Below, piece after piece: positions 16,027 through 24,852 of a DNA stretch of 64,000 nt. Source of the DNA: Micropruina sp. (GTDB lineage: Bacteria; Actinomycetota; Actinomycetes; Propionibacteriales; Propionibacteriaceae); the NCBI GenBank assembly GCA_016711205.1, contig JADJTM010000002.1, forward strand, positions 1-64,000, read 5' to 3'. The notes below the pieces were generated by a model. That model did no database searches. It worked only from the letters and a program-made list of their open reading frames with translations, and was not told the origin of the DNA. Numbering within the stretch: the stretch's first letter is position 1; every line of letters starts with the position of its first letter. Both the position numbers and the translations under genes were made by a program.

Positions 16027-18285
16027 ATGACCGACCTGCCCTACCGCGACCCCGCCCTGCCGGTGGCCGACCGCGTGGCCGACCTGCTCGGCAGGCTCAC
16101 GCTGGAAGAGAAGGCGGGCCAGGTCACCCAGTACTTCTACTTCGGCACCTTCGGGCAGGACGTTCCCGAAGGCGACTCCCCGGAAGCGAACCAGTTTCTC
16201 GAGTCGCCGCGCCGGGTGGAGGCGGCGCTCGCCGCGGGCGGCGCCGGTTCGCTGCTGTTCGTCCGCGACGCCGCATCGGCCAACCGGTTGCAGCGGATGG
16301 CGGTCGAGGGCAGCCGGCACGGCATTCCGGTGATCTTCGGCTTCGACGTCATCCACGGCTTCCGCACCATCTTCCCGGTCCCGATCGCGCAGGCCGCCTC
16401 GTGGGATCCCGACCTGATCGAGGCCGGCGAACGAGTTGCCGCGCGCGAGTCCCGGGCGGTGGGCATTCACTGGTCGTTCGCACCGATGATCGACATCAGC
16501 CGCGACCCGCGCTGGGGCCGCATCATCGAGAGCGCCGGCGAGGACCCCACGCTTGCCGCGGTCGTGGCCGCGGCCCACGTCCGCGGCTTCCAGGGCGATC
16601 TGGGCCCCGAGAGCATCCTGGCCGGCCCGAAGCACTTCGCCGGCTACGGCGCCGCCCGCGGCGGCCGCGACTACGAGGACTCCGAGATCTCCGACTCGGA
16701 GCTGTGGAACGTGTACCTGCCGCCGTTCCGGGCCGCCGTCGAAGCGGGCGCGGCCAACATCATGAGCGCCTACATGGACCTCAACGGCGTGCCCGCCACC
16801 GGCAACAAGTGGCTGCTCACCGACGTGCTGCGCGGCGCCTTCGGCTTCGAAGGTTTCGTCGTCTCCGACGCGAACGCCGTCAATTCGCTGGCCACCCAGC
16901 ACTTCGCCCGCGACCTGACCGACGCCGCCGCGCGCGCCATGAACGCCGGCCTCGATCTCGAAATGATCATGGACGACCCCGCCTACGCCCACCTGCCCGA
17001 GGCCGTGGCGCAGGGCCTGGTCGACGAGGCGACCCTCGACGAGGCCGTCCGCCGGGTGCTCACCGCCAAGTTCAACCTGGGCGTCTTCGAGAACCCGTAC
17101 GTGGACGAGGCCGCGGTCGAGTCCATCCTGGGCGCACCGGCGCATCGTGACGAGGCCAAACTCGCCGCCGAGCGCAGCGCCGTGCTGTTGAAGAACGAGG
17201 GGGCGCTGCCACTGACGCCCGAGGCGAAGAAGATCGCAGTGATCGGACAGCTGGCCGCCTCCAAGCGCGACACGCTCGGCCCCTGGGTGTTCAGCTACGA
17301 CGCCGACGAGACGGTGACGATTCTGGACGGTGTTCGCGCCCGGGCCGGAGACGGCGTCGAGGTCACCTTCGAGGCCGGCGTCGGCATTCCCGAGCGGCTG
17401 TACCCGTCCATGTTCGACAACATGGATTCGGTGGTCGAGCACACCGCCGCCGACCACGACGACGAGGCCGGGCTGGCCGCCGCCGTCGAGGCGGCGCGGG
17501 CGGCCGAGGTGGCGATCGTGGTGATCGGCCAGCGGCAGAACCAGATCGGCGAGAAGGCGTCCAACGACACCTTGGAGCTGCCTGGACGCCAGCTGGAGCA
17601 GCTGCAGGCGATCGTCGCCACCGGCACCCCGACCGTCGCGGTGCTGATGAGCGGACGACCGCTCGACCTGCGCTGGGCGCAGGAGCACGTGCCGGCGATT
17701 CTTCAGGTCTGGTACCCCGGTACCCGGGGCGGCGACGCGGTCGCGGCGCTGCTGTTCGGCGACGTCTCCCCCGGCGGCAAGCTGCCCTTCACCTGGCCCC
17801 GGCATGTCGGTCAGGTGCCCTTGATCCTGTCGCACTACCGCACCTTCCAGCCGGCCGAGGCGCACTCGCGCTACTGGCAGGAGCCGTCCACGCCGCTGTA
17901 TCCGTTCGGGCACGGCCTGTCGTACGGGTCGTTCGAGTACGCCAACCTGCGGCTGTCCGCGGAATCGGTCGGCGTCGGCGGCACGGTGCAGGTGTCGGTG
18001 GACGTGACCAACACCTCCGGCGTCGATGCGGACGAGGTGGTGCAGCTCTACATCCATCAGCGCTGGGGCACCTCCAGCCGTCCGATCCGGGAGCTGAAGG
18101 GCTTCGAACGGGTGGCGATCGCGGCGGGCGCGTCCACGACGGTCAGCTTCGATCTTGGCCCCGACCAGCTGCGCTACTGGAGCGCCGTCACTCGCGACTG
18201 GGTGCAGGACGAAACCGAGATCGAGGTGTACGTGGGCGGCGACTCGACGGCCGAGCTGGGCACGGTGCTGACCGTCACGGGGTGA
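16027..18285 (+). CDS. GH3 beta-glucosidase (BglX-like), cytoplasmic
   Basis: A 752-residue glycoside hydrolase family 3 enzyme: catalytic TIM barrel (about 15-370), alpha/beta sandwich (about 400-610) and a C-terminal fibronectin-III-like domain (about 650-745). GPKHFAGYGA and GFVVSDANAV are the family motifs, with D281 in the latter as the expected nucleophile. ATG 16027 follows AAAGGAG by six bases; the frame opens earlier at 15850 but that stretch runs through a dispersed repeat. There is no signal peptide, so it probably hydrolyses beta-glucosides imported by a transporter. Its place beside the rhamnose regulon would suit breakdown of plant rhamnosyl-glucosides, but no operator or rhamnosidase supports this directly. 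Confidence 0.88.
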   Translation: MTDLPYRDPALPVADRVADLLGRLTLEEKAGQVTQYFYFGTFGQDVPEGDSPEANQFLESPRRVEAALAAGGAGSLLFVRDAASANRLQRMAVEGSRHGIPVIFGFDVIHGFRTIFPVPIAQAASWDPDLIEAGERVAARESRAVGIHWSFAPMIDISRDPRWGRIIESAGEDPTLAAVVAAAHVRGFQGDLGPESILAGPKHFAGYGAARGGRDYEDSEISDSELWNVYLPPFRAAVEAGAANIMSAYMDLNGVPATGNKWLLTDVLRGAFGFEGFVVSDANAVNSLATQHFARDLTDAAARAMNAGLDLEMIMDDPAYAHLPEAVAQGLVDEATLDEAVRRVLTAKFNLGVFENPYVDEAAVESILGAPAHRDEAKLAAERSAVLLKNEGALPLTPEAKKIAVIGQLAASKRDTLGPWVFSYDADETVTILDGVRARAGDGVEVTFEAGVGIPERLYPSMFDNMDSVVEHTAADHDDEAGLAAAVEAARAAEVAIVVIGQRQNQIGEKASNDTLELPGRQLEQLQAIVATGTPTVAVLMSGRPLDLRWAQEHVPAILQVWYPGTRGGDAVAALLFGDVSPGGKLPFTWPRHVGQVPLILSHYRTFQPAEAHSRYWQEPSTPLYPFGHGLSYGSFEYANLRLSAESVGVGGTVQVSVDVTNTSGVDADEVVQLYIHQRWGTSSRPIRELKGFERVAIAAGASTTVSFDLGPDQLRYWSAVTRDWVQDETEIEVYVGGDSTAELGTVLTVTG

Positions 18286-18303
18286 AGCCCGGACGGGCGC
18301 AGG

Positions 18304-18756
18304 TTACTGCGGCAACACCAGCACGTGGCGCCGGTCGGGAGCGAACAACCCGGCCGGAATGCCCGCGTCGAAGGTCGCCAGCCGAAGGCCGGCGGTCGCG
18401 GCGAGATTCACCAGGTGCAGGTCGGTGACCTGCCGGTGACCGACCAGCACCGCGGTGTCGATCACCGGGCGGGCGAGCGACGAATCGTCGGGCAGCCAAC
18501 GCCTCCGCGGGTCTCGGCTCAATCCCGACACGATCTGCAACACCAGAGCAGGGGCGAATGAGCGACCGGTGACCTTCGGGTTGAGCAGCAACCTGATCAG
18601 CGCCGCCTCGGTGAGCGGGCAGGTCACCCAGGTGCCGCGGTGTCGACCGAGCGATGCATGCGCCTGCGCATGATGCACATGGGTTGTCAGGGTGAGGGCG
18701 ACCAGCACGTTGACGTCGAGCAGCCAGCCTGGCTGCTCGACCTCACTCGCCGTCAC
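18304..18756 (-). CDS. vapC: PIN-domain toxin, VapC family
   Basis: A 150-residue PIN-domain ribonuclease. The expected acidic residues are present: D14 in WLLDVNVLVAL, E50 in CPLTEAALIRLL, D112 in VTDLHLVNLA and D130 in LATFD; they would bind the metal that cleaves RNA. The GTG start at 18756 lies 14 bases inside the antitoxin gene, a usual toxin-antitoxin arrangement. It converges on the GH3 gene with an 18-bp gap holding a small GCCCG/CGGGC hairpin. The substrate RNA cannot be predicted. Confidence 0.85.
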   Translation of the reverse strand: MTASEVEQPGWLLDVNVLVALTLTTHVHHAQAHASLGRHRGTWVTCPLTEAALIRLLLNPKVTGRSFAPALVLQIVSGLSRDPRRRWLPDDSSLARPVIDTAVLVGHRQVTDLHLVNLAATAGLRLATFDAGIPAGLFAPDRRHVLVLPQ

Positions 18757-18982
18757 GGAACTGGTCCACCAAGTCGGACGTGACCAGGTGCGTCGGGTCG
18801 CCGATCAGCACGGGGAACGGGCCGGAGTACATCACATCGGCCGACACCCGCTGCGAGGTGTCGATGCCCAGGCCGCGGCGGGCCAGCTCCGACACCGCAG
18901 CGCCCAGCGACATCTTCCGAGCGTTCGCGAGCGACCGAGCGGCGGCCAGCACCGCCTCGTCCAGATCCAGCGTGGTGCGCAT
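18743..18982 (-). CDS. vapB: Ribbon-helix-helix antitoxin, VapB family
   Basis: A 79-residue antitoxin whose first 40 residues (MRTTLDLDEAVLAAARSLA) have the ribbon-helix-helix pattern of type II antitoxins; the rest, ending VTSDLVDQFRDGE, would bind the toxin. An in-frame GTG three bases earlier is possible, but ATG 18982 lies exactly six bases after a TATGAT hexamer and there is no ribosome-binding site, as expected for a leaderless message. The gene would repress its own promoter together with VapC. Confidence 0.82.
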   Translation of the reverse strand: MRTTLDLDEAVLAAARSLANARKMSLGAAVSELARRGLGIDTSQRVSADVMYSGPFPVLIGDPTHLVTSDLVDQFRDGE

Positions 18983-18988
18983 CACCGC

Positions 18989-18994
18989 ATCATA
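18989..18994 (-). promoter_or_regulatory. Minus-10 element of a leaderless vapB message
   Basis: TATGAT (reverse strand) ends six bases before ATG 18982. No Shine-Dalgarno sequence is present. Confidence 0.55.
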
Positions 18995-19036
18995 ACATCA
19001 GCGCATCGCGGCTGCGCCGGAATCAACAGACGCGTC

Positions 19037-19042
19037 TAGCAT
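19037..19042 (+). promoter_or_regulatory. Minus-10 element of a leaderless message
   Basis: TAGCAT lies six bases before the GTG at 19049, the same geometry as at vapB, and again no ribosome-binding site is seen. Confidence 0.5.
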
Positions 19043-19048
19043 GGGTGC

Positions 19049-19402
19049 GTGACCAGCAATCCCCCGAGCGACGAGCAGGAGCCGCGCTGGGAGCAACCCG
19101 AATTCCTGCCGGATCCCGAGCCGCGGGAGGACACGCCGGTGACCGGTCACGTGATCGTGCCGGGTGAGACCGTTCGGGTGCCGCCGCCCTCAGCGCTGGA
19201 GACCGTGATCGGCGCCCTGGCCAAGGTGGTGTGGCCGGTCGCGATCCTGATGATCGTTTTCACCAGAGCATCGTTCTGGCCGTTGCTGATCTCTGCAATC
19301 GTGCTCGGAACCGTGCTCTCCGCGCTGAAGCAGAACATGCGCCAACGACGACGCGCGAACTCCGTCTACCTGCCTCCCACGCCGGGACCCGACCAGCGCT
19401 GA
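19049..19402 (+). CDS. Small membrane protein of unknown function
   Basis: I do not recognise a family. The 117-residue protein has an acidic, proline-rich cytoplasmic-looking N-terminus (1-50), two closely spaced hydrophobic helices (about 55-73 and 76-92) and a basic tail. The GTG start is supported by a leaderless-type promoter six bases upstream. It is divergent from vapBC and converges on ileS with only ten bases between the stops. Confidence 0.65.
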   Translation: MTSNPPSDEQEPRWEQPEFLPDPEPREDTPVTGHVIVPGETVRVPPPSALETVIGALAKVVWPVAILMIVFTRASFWPLLISAIVLGTVLSALKQNMRQRRRANSVYLPPTPGPDQR

Positions 19403-19412
19403 TCGACCGACC

Positions 19413-22400
19413 TCAGGCCTTGGCGATCGCGAACGCCAGGCCCAGGTCGTCGTCCTTCGCCCAGCCGGCGCCCGGTTCGCCCTCGACGAGGGACGTGGCC
19501 AGCACCTCGGTCGCGATCAGTGCCGAATGCGCCCGGATGGCCTCGGCCAGGTCACCCTCGGCCGCCCACGCGAGGGTGATCCGGTCGGAAACCTCCAGGC
19601 CGGAACTCTTGCGCCGCTCCTGCACCAACCGGACGACCTCGCGCGCCAACCCCGCCTGCAGCAACTCGGGCGTCAACTCCAGGTCGAGAGCAACGGTCTC
19701 GCCCTGCTCGTTGACCACCGACCAGCCCTCGCGCGGACGCTCCGAGACGATCACCTCATCCGCGCTCACCTCGATGCCATCCACCGTGGCGGCCCCGTCG
19801 GCAGCGAGCGCGGCGGCCAGCGCGGCGGCGTCCGTGGCGGCGATCGCGGCCGCCACCTTCGGGGTGTCCTTGCCGAAGCGGCGTCCCAGCGCCCGGAAGT
19901 TGCCCTTGGCCGAGTAGTCGACCAGGTCACCGGCCGAGGCGAACGACTCCACCCGCTGCACGTTGAGCTCGGCGGCGATCTCGGCCCGCAACTCGTCGCC
20001 GAGCTTGGCGAACGACACCGACGGCACCAGCACCCGCGACAACGGCTGCCGGGTCTTCACCCGGGCCTCGGCACGCGCGGAGCGTCCGAGTTCGACCAGC
20101 CGGCGGGTCAGCCGCATCGACGCGTCCAGGTCAGGATCGGCCGACGCCTCGTCCGCACGCGGCCACGAGGCCAGGTGCACCGACGCGGGCGCGGACGCAT
20201 CGGTGGCCACGATCAGGTCCTGCCAGACACGCTCGGTGATGAACGGCGCCAGCGGCGCCATCAGCCTGGTGACCACGTCGAGGGTGTCGTGCAGGGTCTG
20301 CAGCGCGCCGGGATCGCCCTCCCAGAAGCGCCGACGCGAGCGCCGCACGTACCAGTTGGACAGGTCGTCCACGAAGTCGGCGATCAGCGCGCCGTAGCGC
20401 TGAGTGTCGAAGTTCTCCAGCGCCGCGGTCACCTCACGGACCAGGCTCGTGCGCACCGAGACCAGCCAGCGGTCGAGCACGTGCGGGCTCTCGACCCGCT
20501 TGTCCCGCGATGGCGACCAGCCGTTCGTCCGTGCGTACAGCGCCTGGAAGGCGACCGAGTTCCAGTAGGTCAGCAGCACCTTGCGCACGGTCTCGGTGAT
20601 CGTGGTGTGCCCCACCCGGCGCGACGCCCACGGCGAGCCGCCGGCGGCCATGAACCAGCGCACCGCGTCCGCCCCGTGGGTGTCCATCAGCGGGATCGGC
20701 TCCAGGATGTTGCCCAGGTGCTTGCTCATCTTGCGGCCGTCCTCGGCCAGAATGTGGCCCAGGCACAGCACGTTGCGGTACGACGAGCGGTCGAACACCA
20801 GGGTGCCGACGGCCATCAGCGAGTAGAACCAGCCGCGGGTCTGGTCGATCGCCTCGCAGATGAAGTCGGCCGGGTAGGCGTCGGCGAACTTCTCCTTCGA
20901 GCCCTCGACCCACGGGTAGCCCCACTGCGCGAACGGCATCGAGCCCGAGTCGAACCAGGCGTCGATCACCTCGGGCACCCGGTGCGCGGTCTCGTGGCAG
21001 TTCGGGCACGGGAACGTCACCTCGTCCACGAACGGACGGTGCGGGTCGAGCGCCGTCTGATCGTCGCCGCTCAGTTCGGACAGTTCGGCGCGCGAACCGA
21101 CGCAGTGCAGGTGGCCGTTCGGGCAGCGCCAGATCGGCAGCGGCGTGCCCCAGTAACGCGACCGGGACAGCGCCCAGTCGATGTTGTTGTTCAGCCAGTC
21201 GCCGTAGCGGCCGTGCTTGATCGTCTCGGGGAACCAGTTGGTGCCCTCGTTCTCGCGCAGCAGCGCGTCCTTGATCTGGGTGGTGCGGATGTACCAGGAC
21301 GGCTGGGCGTAGTAGAGCAGCGTGGTGTGGCAGCGCCAGCAGTGCGGGTAGCTGTGCTCGTAGTCGAGCACCCGGAACATCAGCCCGCGCTCCACCAGAT
21401 CGGCGACCAGGGTGGCGTCGGCGGTCTTGAAGAACACCCCGCCGATCAGGTCGATGTCGGGCTCGAACGTGCCGTCCGGACGGATCGGGTTCAGCATCGG
21501 CAACCCGTACGCGCGGCAGACAGCCATGTCCTCCTCGCCGAAGGCGGGCGCCTGATGCACCAGGCCGGAGCCGTCCTCGGTGGTGACGTAGTCGGCCAGC
21601 ACCACGTAGTGGGTGCCGCCCACGACGTCCGGAAACTCGATCAGCTCGAACGGACGCCGGTACGTCCAGAACTCCAGGTCTCGACCGGTGAGCGTCGCCT
21701 CGATCTGCCAACCGTCGCCGAGCACGGCGGCTACCAGCGGTTCGGCGACGACCAGCGTCTCGGGATCATCGCCCAGCCTGGTCGCCACCACGTAGGTCAC
21801 GTCGGGGTGCACGGCGACCGCGGTGTTGCTGACCAGCGTCCAGGGGGTGGTCGTCCAGACCAGCAGGGACGCCTTGCCGGCCCACGGCCCGGCCGTGACG
21901 GGGAACCGCACGTAGACCGACGGGTCGCTGACGTCCTCGTAGCCCTGGGCCAACTCGTGGTCGCTCAGCGTCGTGCCGCAGCGCGGACAATACGGCGCGA
22001 CCCGGTAGTCCTCGACCAGCAGGCCGGCGTCGAAGATCTGCTTCAGCGCCCACCACACCGACTCGACGTAGGACGGGTCCATCGTCTGGTACGCCTCGTC
22101 GAAGTTCACCCAGTAGCCCATCCGATGGGTGAGGTCGGTGAACTCGCCGACGTGCCGGCTGACCGACTCGCGGCACTTGGCGTTGAAGGCCTCGATGCCG
22201 TACCGCTCGATGTCGGGCTTGCCGTTGAAGCCGAGTTCGGCCTCGACGGCGAGCTCGACGGGCAGGCCGTGGCAGTCCCAGCCGGCCTTGCGGTCGACGT
22301 GAAAGCCCTGCATGGTCTTGAACCGGGGAAAGACGTCCTTGAACACCCGGGCCTCGATGTGGTGCGTGCCGGGGGTACCGTTCGCGGTCGGGGGGCCCTC

Positions 22401-22538
22401 GTAGAACGTCCAAGCGGGACGGCCCTGGGTAGCCCTCAGGGTCGCCTCGAACGTGTTCTGGTCGCGCCACAGGTCGAGGATCTGGTGCTCCATGGCGGGC
22501 AGGTTCACCTGCGGCGGCACCGGGCGATACTCGTTCAT
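19413..22538 (-). CDS. ileS: Isoleucine--tRNA ligase
   Basis: A 1041-residue class Ia aminoacyl-tRNA synthetase. The N-terminal PPTANGTPGTHHIEARVFKD carries the HIGH-type motif (as GTHH), KMSKHLGN is the KMSKS-type motif, and CPRCGTTLSDHEL and CHTTLLYYAQPSWY are family segments. The GTHH form and the long C-terminal domain place it in the type found in many actinobacteria and eukaryotes, which is often less sensitive to mupirocin; that last point is family knowledge. ATG 22538 follows GAAGGAAG; the frame opens 31 codons further upstream but that part is the T-box RNA. Expression should rise when uncharged tRNA-Ile accumulates. Confidence 0.95.
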   Translation of the reverse strand: MNEYRPVPPQVNLPAMEHQILDLWRDQNTFEATLRATQGRPAWTFYEGPPTANGTPGTHHIEARVFKDVFPRFKTMQGFHVDRKAGWDCHGLPVELAVEAELGFNGKPDIERYGIEAFNAKCRESVSRHVGEFTDLTHRMGYWVNFDEAYQTMDPSYVESVWWALKQIFDAGLLVEDYRVAPYCPRCGTTLSDHELAQGYEDVSDPSVYVRFPVTAGPWAGKASLLVWTTTPWTLVSNTAVAVHPDVTYVVATRLGDDPETLVVAEPLVAAVLGDGWQIEATLTGRDLEFWTYRRPFELIEFPDVVGGTHYVVLADYVTTEDGSGLVHQAPAFGEEDMAVCRAYGLPMLNPIRPDGTFEPDIDLIGGVFFKTADATLVADLVERGLMFRVLDYEHSYPHCWRCHTTLLYYAQPSWYIRTTQIKDALLRENEGTNWFPETIKHGRYGDWLNNNIDWALSRSRYWGTPLPIWRCPNGHLHCVGSRAELSELSGDDQTALDPHRPFVDEVTFPCPNCHETAHRVPEVIDAWFDSGSMPFAQWGYPWVEGSKEKFADAYPADFICEAIDQTRGWFYSLMAVGTLVFDRSSYRNVLCLGHILAEDGRKMSKHLGNILEPIPLMDTHGADAVRWFMAAGGSPWASRRVGHTTITETVRKVLLTYWNSVAFQALYARTNGWSPSRDKRVESPHVLDRWLVSVRTSLVREVTAALENFDTQRYGALIADFVDDLSNWYVRRSRRRFWEGDPGALQTLHDTLDVVTRLMAPLAPFITERVWQDLIVATDASAPASVHLASWPRADEASADPDLDASMRLTRRLVELGRSARAEARVKTRQPLSRVLVPSVSFAKLGDELRAEIAAELNVQRVESFASAGDLVDYSAKGNFRALGRRFGKDTPKVAAAIAATDAAALAAALAADGAATVDGIEVSADEVIVSERPREGWSVVNEQGETVALDLELTPELLQAGLAREVVRLVQERRKSSGLEVSDRITLAWAAEGDLAEAIRAHSALIATEVLATSLVEGEPGAGWAKDDDLGLAFAIAKA

Positions 22539-22765
22539 CGGTCTTCCTTCGTCGACTGTCTCGGCCGGACGAACCGGCCCAGGACGAAGGGACGAGGCGA
22601 ACCCCGCGGTACCACCCTTCTTGGCCGCCACGACGGACGACCCGCTCTTGCTCGCCGCGGCCGGTTCTAGTGAGCGCCCGCCAGTTGATGACTACGGACG
22701 CCGTTCTTTCGGCAGCTCCGGGGTGATGGCCCCATCATTGCCTTGCGACAGTCGAGAAGCTTACC
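22539..22765 (-). promoter_or_regulatory. T-box leader of ileS, probably translational
   Basis: Read on the minus strand, the leader has the T-box consensus AGGGTGGTACCGCG at 22603-22617, which binds the 3' end of uncharged tRNA. Upstream lie a short stem-I region (about 22690-22760) with a candidate ATC isoleucine specifier in GGCCATCACC, as in actinobacterial ileS T-boxes. Downstream, CCCTTCGTC (about 22582-22590) can pair with GACGAAGG just before the start codon and hide the ribosome-binding site. There is no terminator with a U-run, so control is likely at translation initiation. Confidence 0.85.
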
Positions 22766-22962
22766 CGAGCGGTCAGCCGATGCCGCCACCGGCACTGATC
22801 GCCGCACTTCGCAGCCCGTTGGCACCGATGATCCGGTGTGGGAGCATCGCCGCGTGCGGGTGTTGCTGCCGCCGCCGGAGGCTGCGGTGAGCGCGGCGCT
22901 GCACCGATCGAGTGATCTGACCTGAGTTGAAGTCACAGATCCAGTACAGAGGGGGACGAGCC

Positions 22963-23316
22963 ATGGCCGAACAACCGGCATCCGTCGATCAGTACATCGC
23001 GGGGTTTCCGGCGGACGTGCAACAGCGGCTCACCCGCGTGCGCACGATTCTGAACGAGGCTTTCGCGGGGTCGTCCGAACTGATCCGCTACGGCATGCCC
23101 GCGGTGATGCTCGGGCCCCGGTACGGGTTGCACTTCGCCGGCTGGAAGAAGCACATCGGCCTCTACCCGGTACCCGTGTTCGACGAGCCGCTGGAGAGCG
23201 AGGTGGCGCCCTACCGCTCCGGCAAGGACAGCGTGAACCTGCCCCACCACAAGCCGCTGCCGGACGAACTCATCGTGCGGATCGCACAGGCCATCGCCGC
23301 GAAGCGGCACGAGTGA
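22963..23316 (+). CDS. DUF1801 (YdhG/iron-chaperone-like) protein
   Basis: A 117-residue single-domain protein of the DUF1801 family, recognised by VDQYIAGFPADVQQRLTRVR, ELIRYGMPAVML, the aromatic core HFAGWKKHIGLYPVP and the KDSVNLPHHKPLP segment. This family resembles frataxin-like folds and some members are called iron chaperones, but the function is not established. ATG 22963 has a GA-rich AGAGGGGGA upstream. It is a lone gene, divergent from ileS and convergent with the SHOCT gene, with a strong hairpin between. Confidence 0.8.
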   Translation: MAEQPASVDQYIAGFPADVQQRLTRVRTILNEAFAGSSELIRYGMPAVMLGPRYGLHFAGWKKHIGLYPVPVFDEPLESEVAPYRSGKDSVNLPHHKPLPDELIVRIAQAIAAKRHE

Positions 23317-23366
23317 CGTTCACGCCCGTTGGGTCTTGATCCGTTCACCACCTTCGCACCAAACGC

Positions 23367-23402
23367 GCGAGATCCGTCCCCGTGGTCGGGGACGGATCTC
23401 GC
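23367..23402. terminator. Strong bidirectional hairpin terminator
   Basis: A perfect 15-bp stem (GCGAGATCCGTCCCC, loop GTGGTC, and its complement) lies between two convergent genes. There is no T-run, as is common in actinobacteria. Confidence 0.7.
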
Positions 23403-23436
23403 ACCTGGTCAGCCGCCCGCGCGCGGGACGCGGAGG

Positions 23437-23889
23437 TTACGGCTGCGGAGGAACGTGCGGCGGGTGCTCGTCGACCAGCGTGACCGGCGCATCCGGGGCA
23501 TGCGGAGCCGGCGTTGCGGCCGGCGGAGCGGGCGGGGCGCTGTCCTCCGGGCGCGGCGGCTGCTGGAACGGCGGATAGCTGTTGCCGGTCAACGCATCGC
23601 GGCGCGCCTTGTAGTCCTCGATCTCGATCTCGCCGCGGGCCAGCCGCTCATCGAGAATGCGCAGCGCGTCGTGCGGCTGATGCGGCTGCGGGCCGCCCGG
23701 CTCGCCACGATGCCCGAACGGGCCGCGTCCGTGCTGCCGAGGCTTGCGCACCCAGCCCTTCTTGACCGCCAGCTTGTACGCCAGCGCTGCCAGCAGCACC
23801 AGCAGCGCGAAGAACAACGCCATGCTGATCAGACCGCCGATCACGTGCAGAAAGCCGAAGCCTCCGCCACCACCACCCCTGGGACCCAT
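23437..23889 (-). CDS. SHOCT-domain membrane protein
   Basis: A 150-residue protein: a glycine-rich start, one membrane helix (about 13-36), a basic linker, a SHOCT motif (ALRILDERLARGEIEIEDY, about residues 76-94) and a long proline/alanine-rich tail. SHOCT is a short helical oligomerisation motif; function is unknown. ATG 23889 follows AGAAGGAG by seven bases and is preferred to the start at 23949. Confidence 0.72.
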   Translation of the reverse strand: MGPRGGGGGGFGFLHVIGGLISMALFFALLVLLAALAYKLAVKKGWVRKPRQHGRGPFGHRGEPGGPQPHQPHDALRILDERLARGEIEIEDYKARRDALTGNSYPPFQQPPRPEDSAPPAPPAATPAPHAPDAPVTLVDEHPPHVPPQP

Positions 23890-23952
23890 ACCGCTTCTCC
23901 TTCTGCCTCGTTGTGCACTCCATAGTGCGTGCGGATCGCGCGAAGGCAACTG

Positions 23953-24852
23953 TCAAGAAGCTGTGACTTCGCTAACGGCGAGCAGCGCTTCGAGCACCAG
24001 GGCCAGGCCGTCGGCGGAATTGGCGGCCGTGACCGCGTCCGCTGCCGCCTTCACCTGCGGCAGGGCATTGCCCATCGCCACCCCGTAACCCGCCCACCGG
24101 ATCATCTCGACGTCGTTGAGTTCGTCACCGATGGCCAGCACCTCAGCCGGCTCGACCCCCAGCAGCGCGGTGAGCCGGCCGATGCCGGTGGCCTTGGTCA
24201 CCCCCGCCCCCTGCACCTCGACGAAGGGTGCGCCGGATGTGGTCGCGTGAAAGCCGGTCAGTTCGAGCCGCTGGATCTCGTTCAGCAGGTGGTGCGGCGG
24301 CAACTGCGGATGCCGCACGATCAGCTTGATCGACGGCTCGCCGAGCACCTCGGGCAGCGGACCGGAGTCGCCGATCGGGCCGCCGTGCACAATCTCGAGT
24401 TCGGTCATCAAATCGCGGTATCCGTGCTGCAACACCGAGACGCGGGCGCCCGAACGCAGCGCCCAGAACCGCACCTCCGGCAGTTCGGCGCTCAACCGTT
24501 CGCCCAGGTTCAGCTGCGCGTCCGGGTCGATCAGCTCTTCGAACAGCATGTCGCCAGAGCTCAGATCGACGCCGACCGCACCGTTGTTGGTGACCGCCAG
24601 CCCCACCGGACCGCCCGCCTCGTGCAGCAGCGCGGCGAGCTTGAGGTGCTGACGTCCGGTGTTGGGAACGACCAGCAGCCCGGCCTCGCGGCAGGCGTCC
24701 AACGCCGCGCGGACCCGCGGGGTGATGGTGCGGTGCTCGTACAGCATGGTGCCGTCGAGGTCGGAGCTGATCAGCCGGATCGTCGGCGGCGGACGAAACT
24801 CGTAGGTGCGTTCGGCAAGGGGTTTCGCTGCGGGTGCGGCCTGGTCAGCCAC
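23953..24852 (-). CDS. Cof-type HAD-family phosphatase
   Basis: A 299-residue HAD hydrolase with a C2 (Cof-type) cap. Motif I is SSDLDGTML (about 28-36), GRQ in VVPNTGRQHLK marks motif II, and motif IV is AIGDELNDVEMI near residue 245. Such enzymes remove phosphate from sugar phosphates or nucleotides; the substrate is unknown. The GTG at 24852 overlaps the end of recR by eight bases, so it belongs to the dnaX-ybaB-recR operon. The first 20 residues are an Ala/Pro-rich extension. Confidence 0.82.
   Translation of the reverse strand: MADQAAPAAKPLAERTYEFRPPPTIRLISSDLDGTMLYEHRTITPRVRAALDACREAGLLVVPNTGRQHLKLAALLHEAGGPVGLAVTNNGAVGVDLSSGDMLFEELIDPDAQLNLGERLSAELPEVRFWALRSGARVSVLQHGYRDLMTELEIVHGGPIGDSGPLPEVLGEPSIKLIVRHPQLPPHHLLNEIQRLELTGFHATTSGAPFVEVQGAGVTKATGIGRLTALLGVEPAEVLAIGDELNDVEMIRWAGYGVAMGNALPQVKAAADAVTAANSADGLALVLEALLAVSEVTAS

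Noticed and set aside
19527..22670. 1047-codon plus-strand open frame opposite ileS
   Set aside because: Arg/Gly/His-rich composition with no domain; the complement encodes an intact IleS and its T-box.
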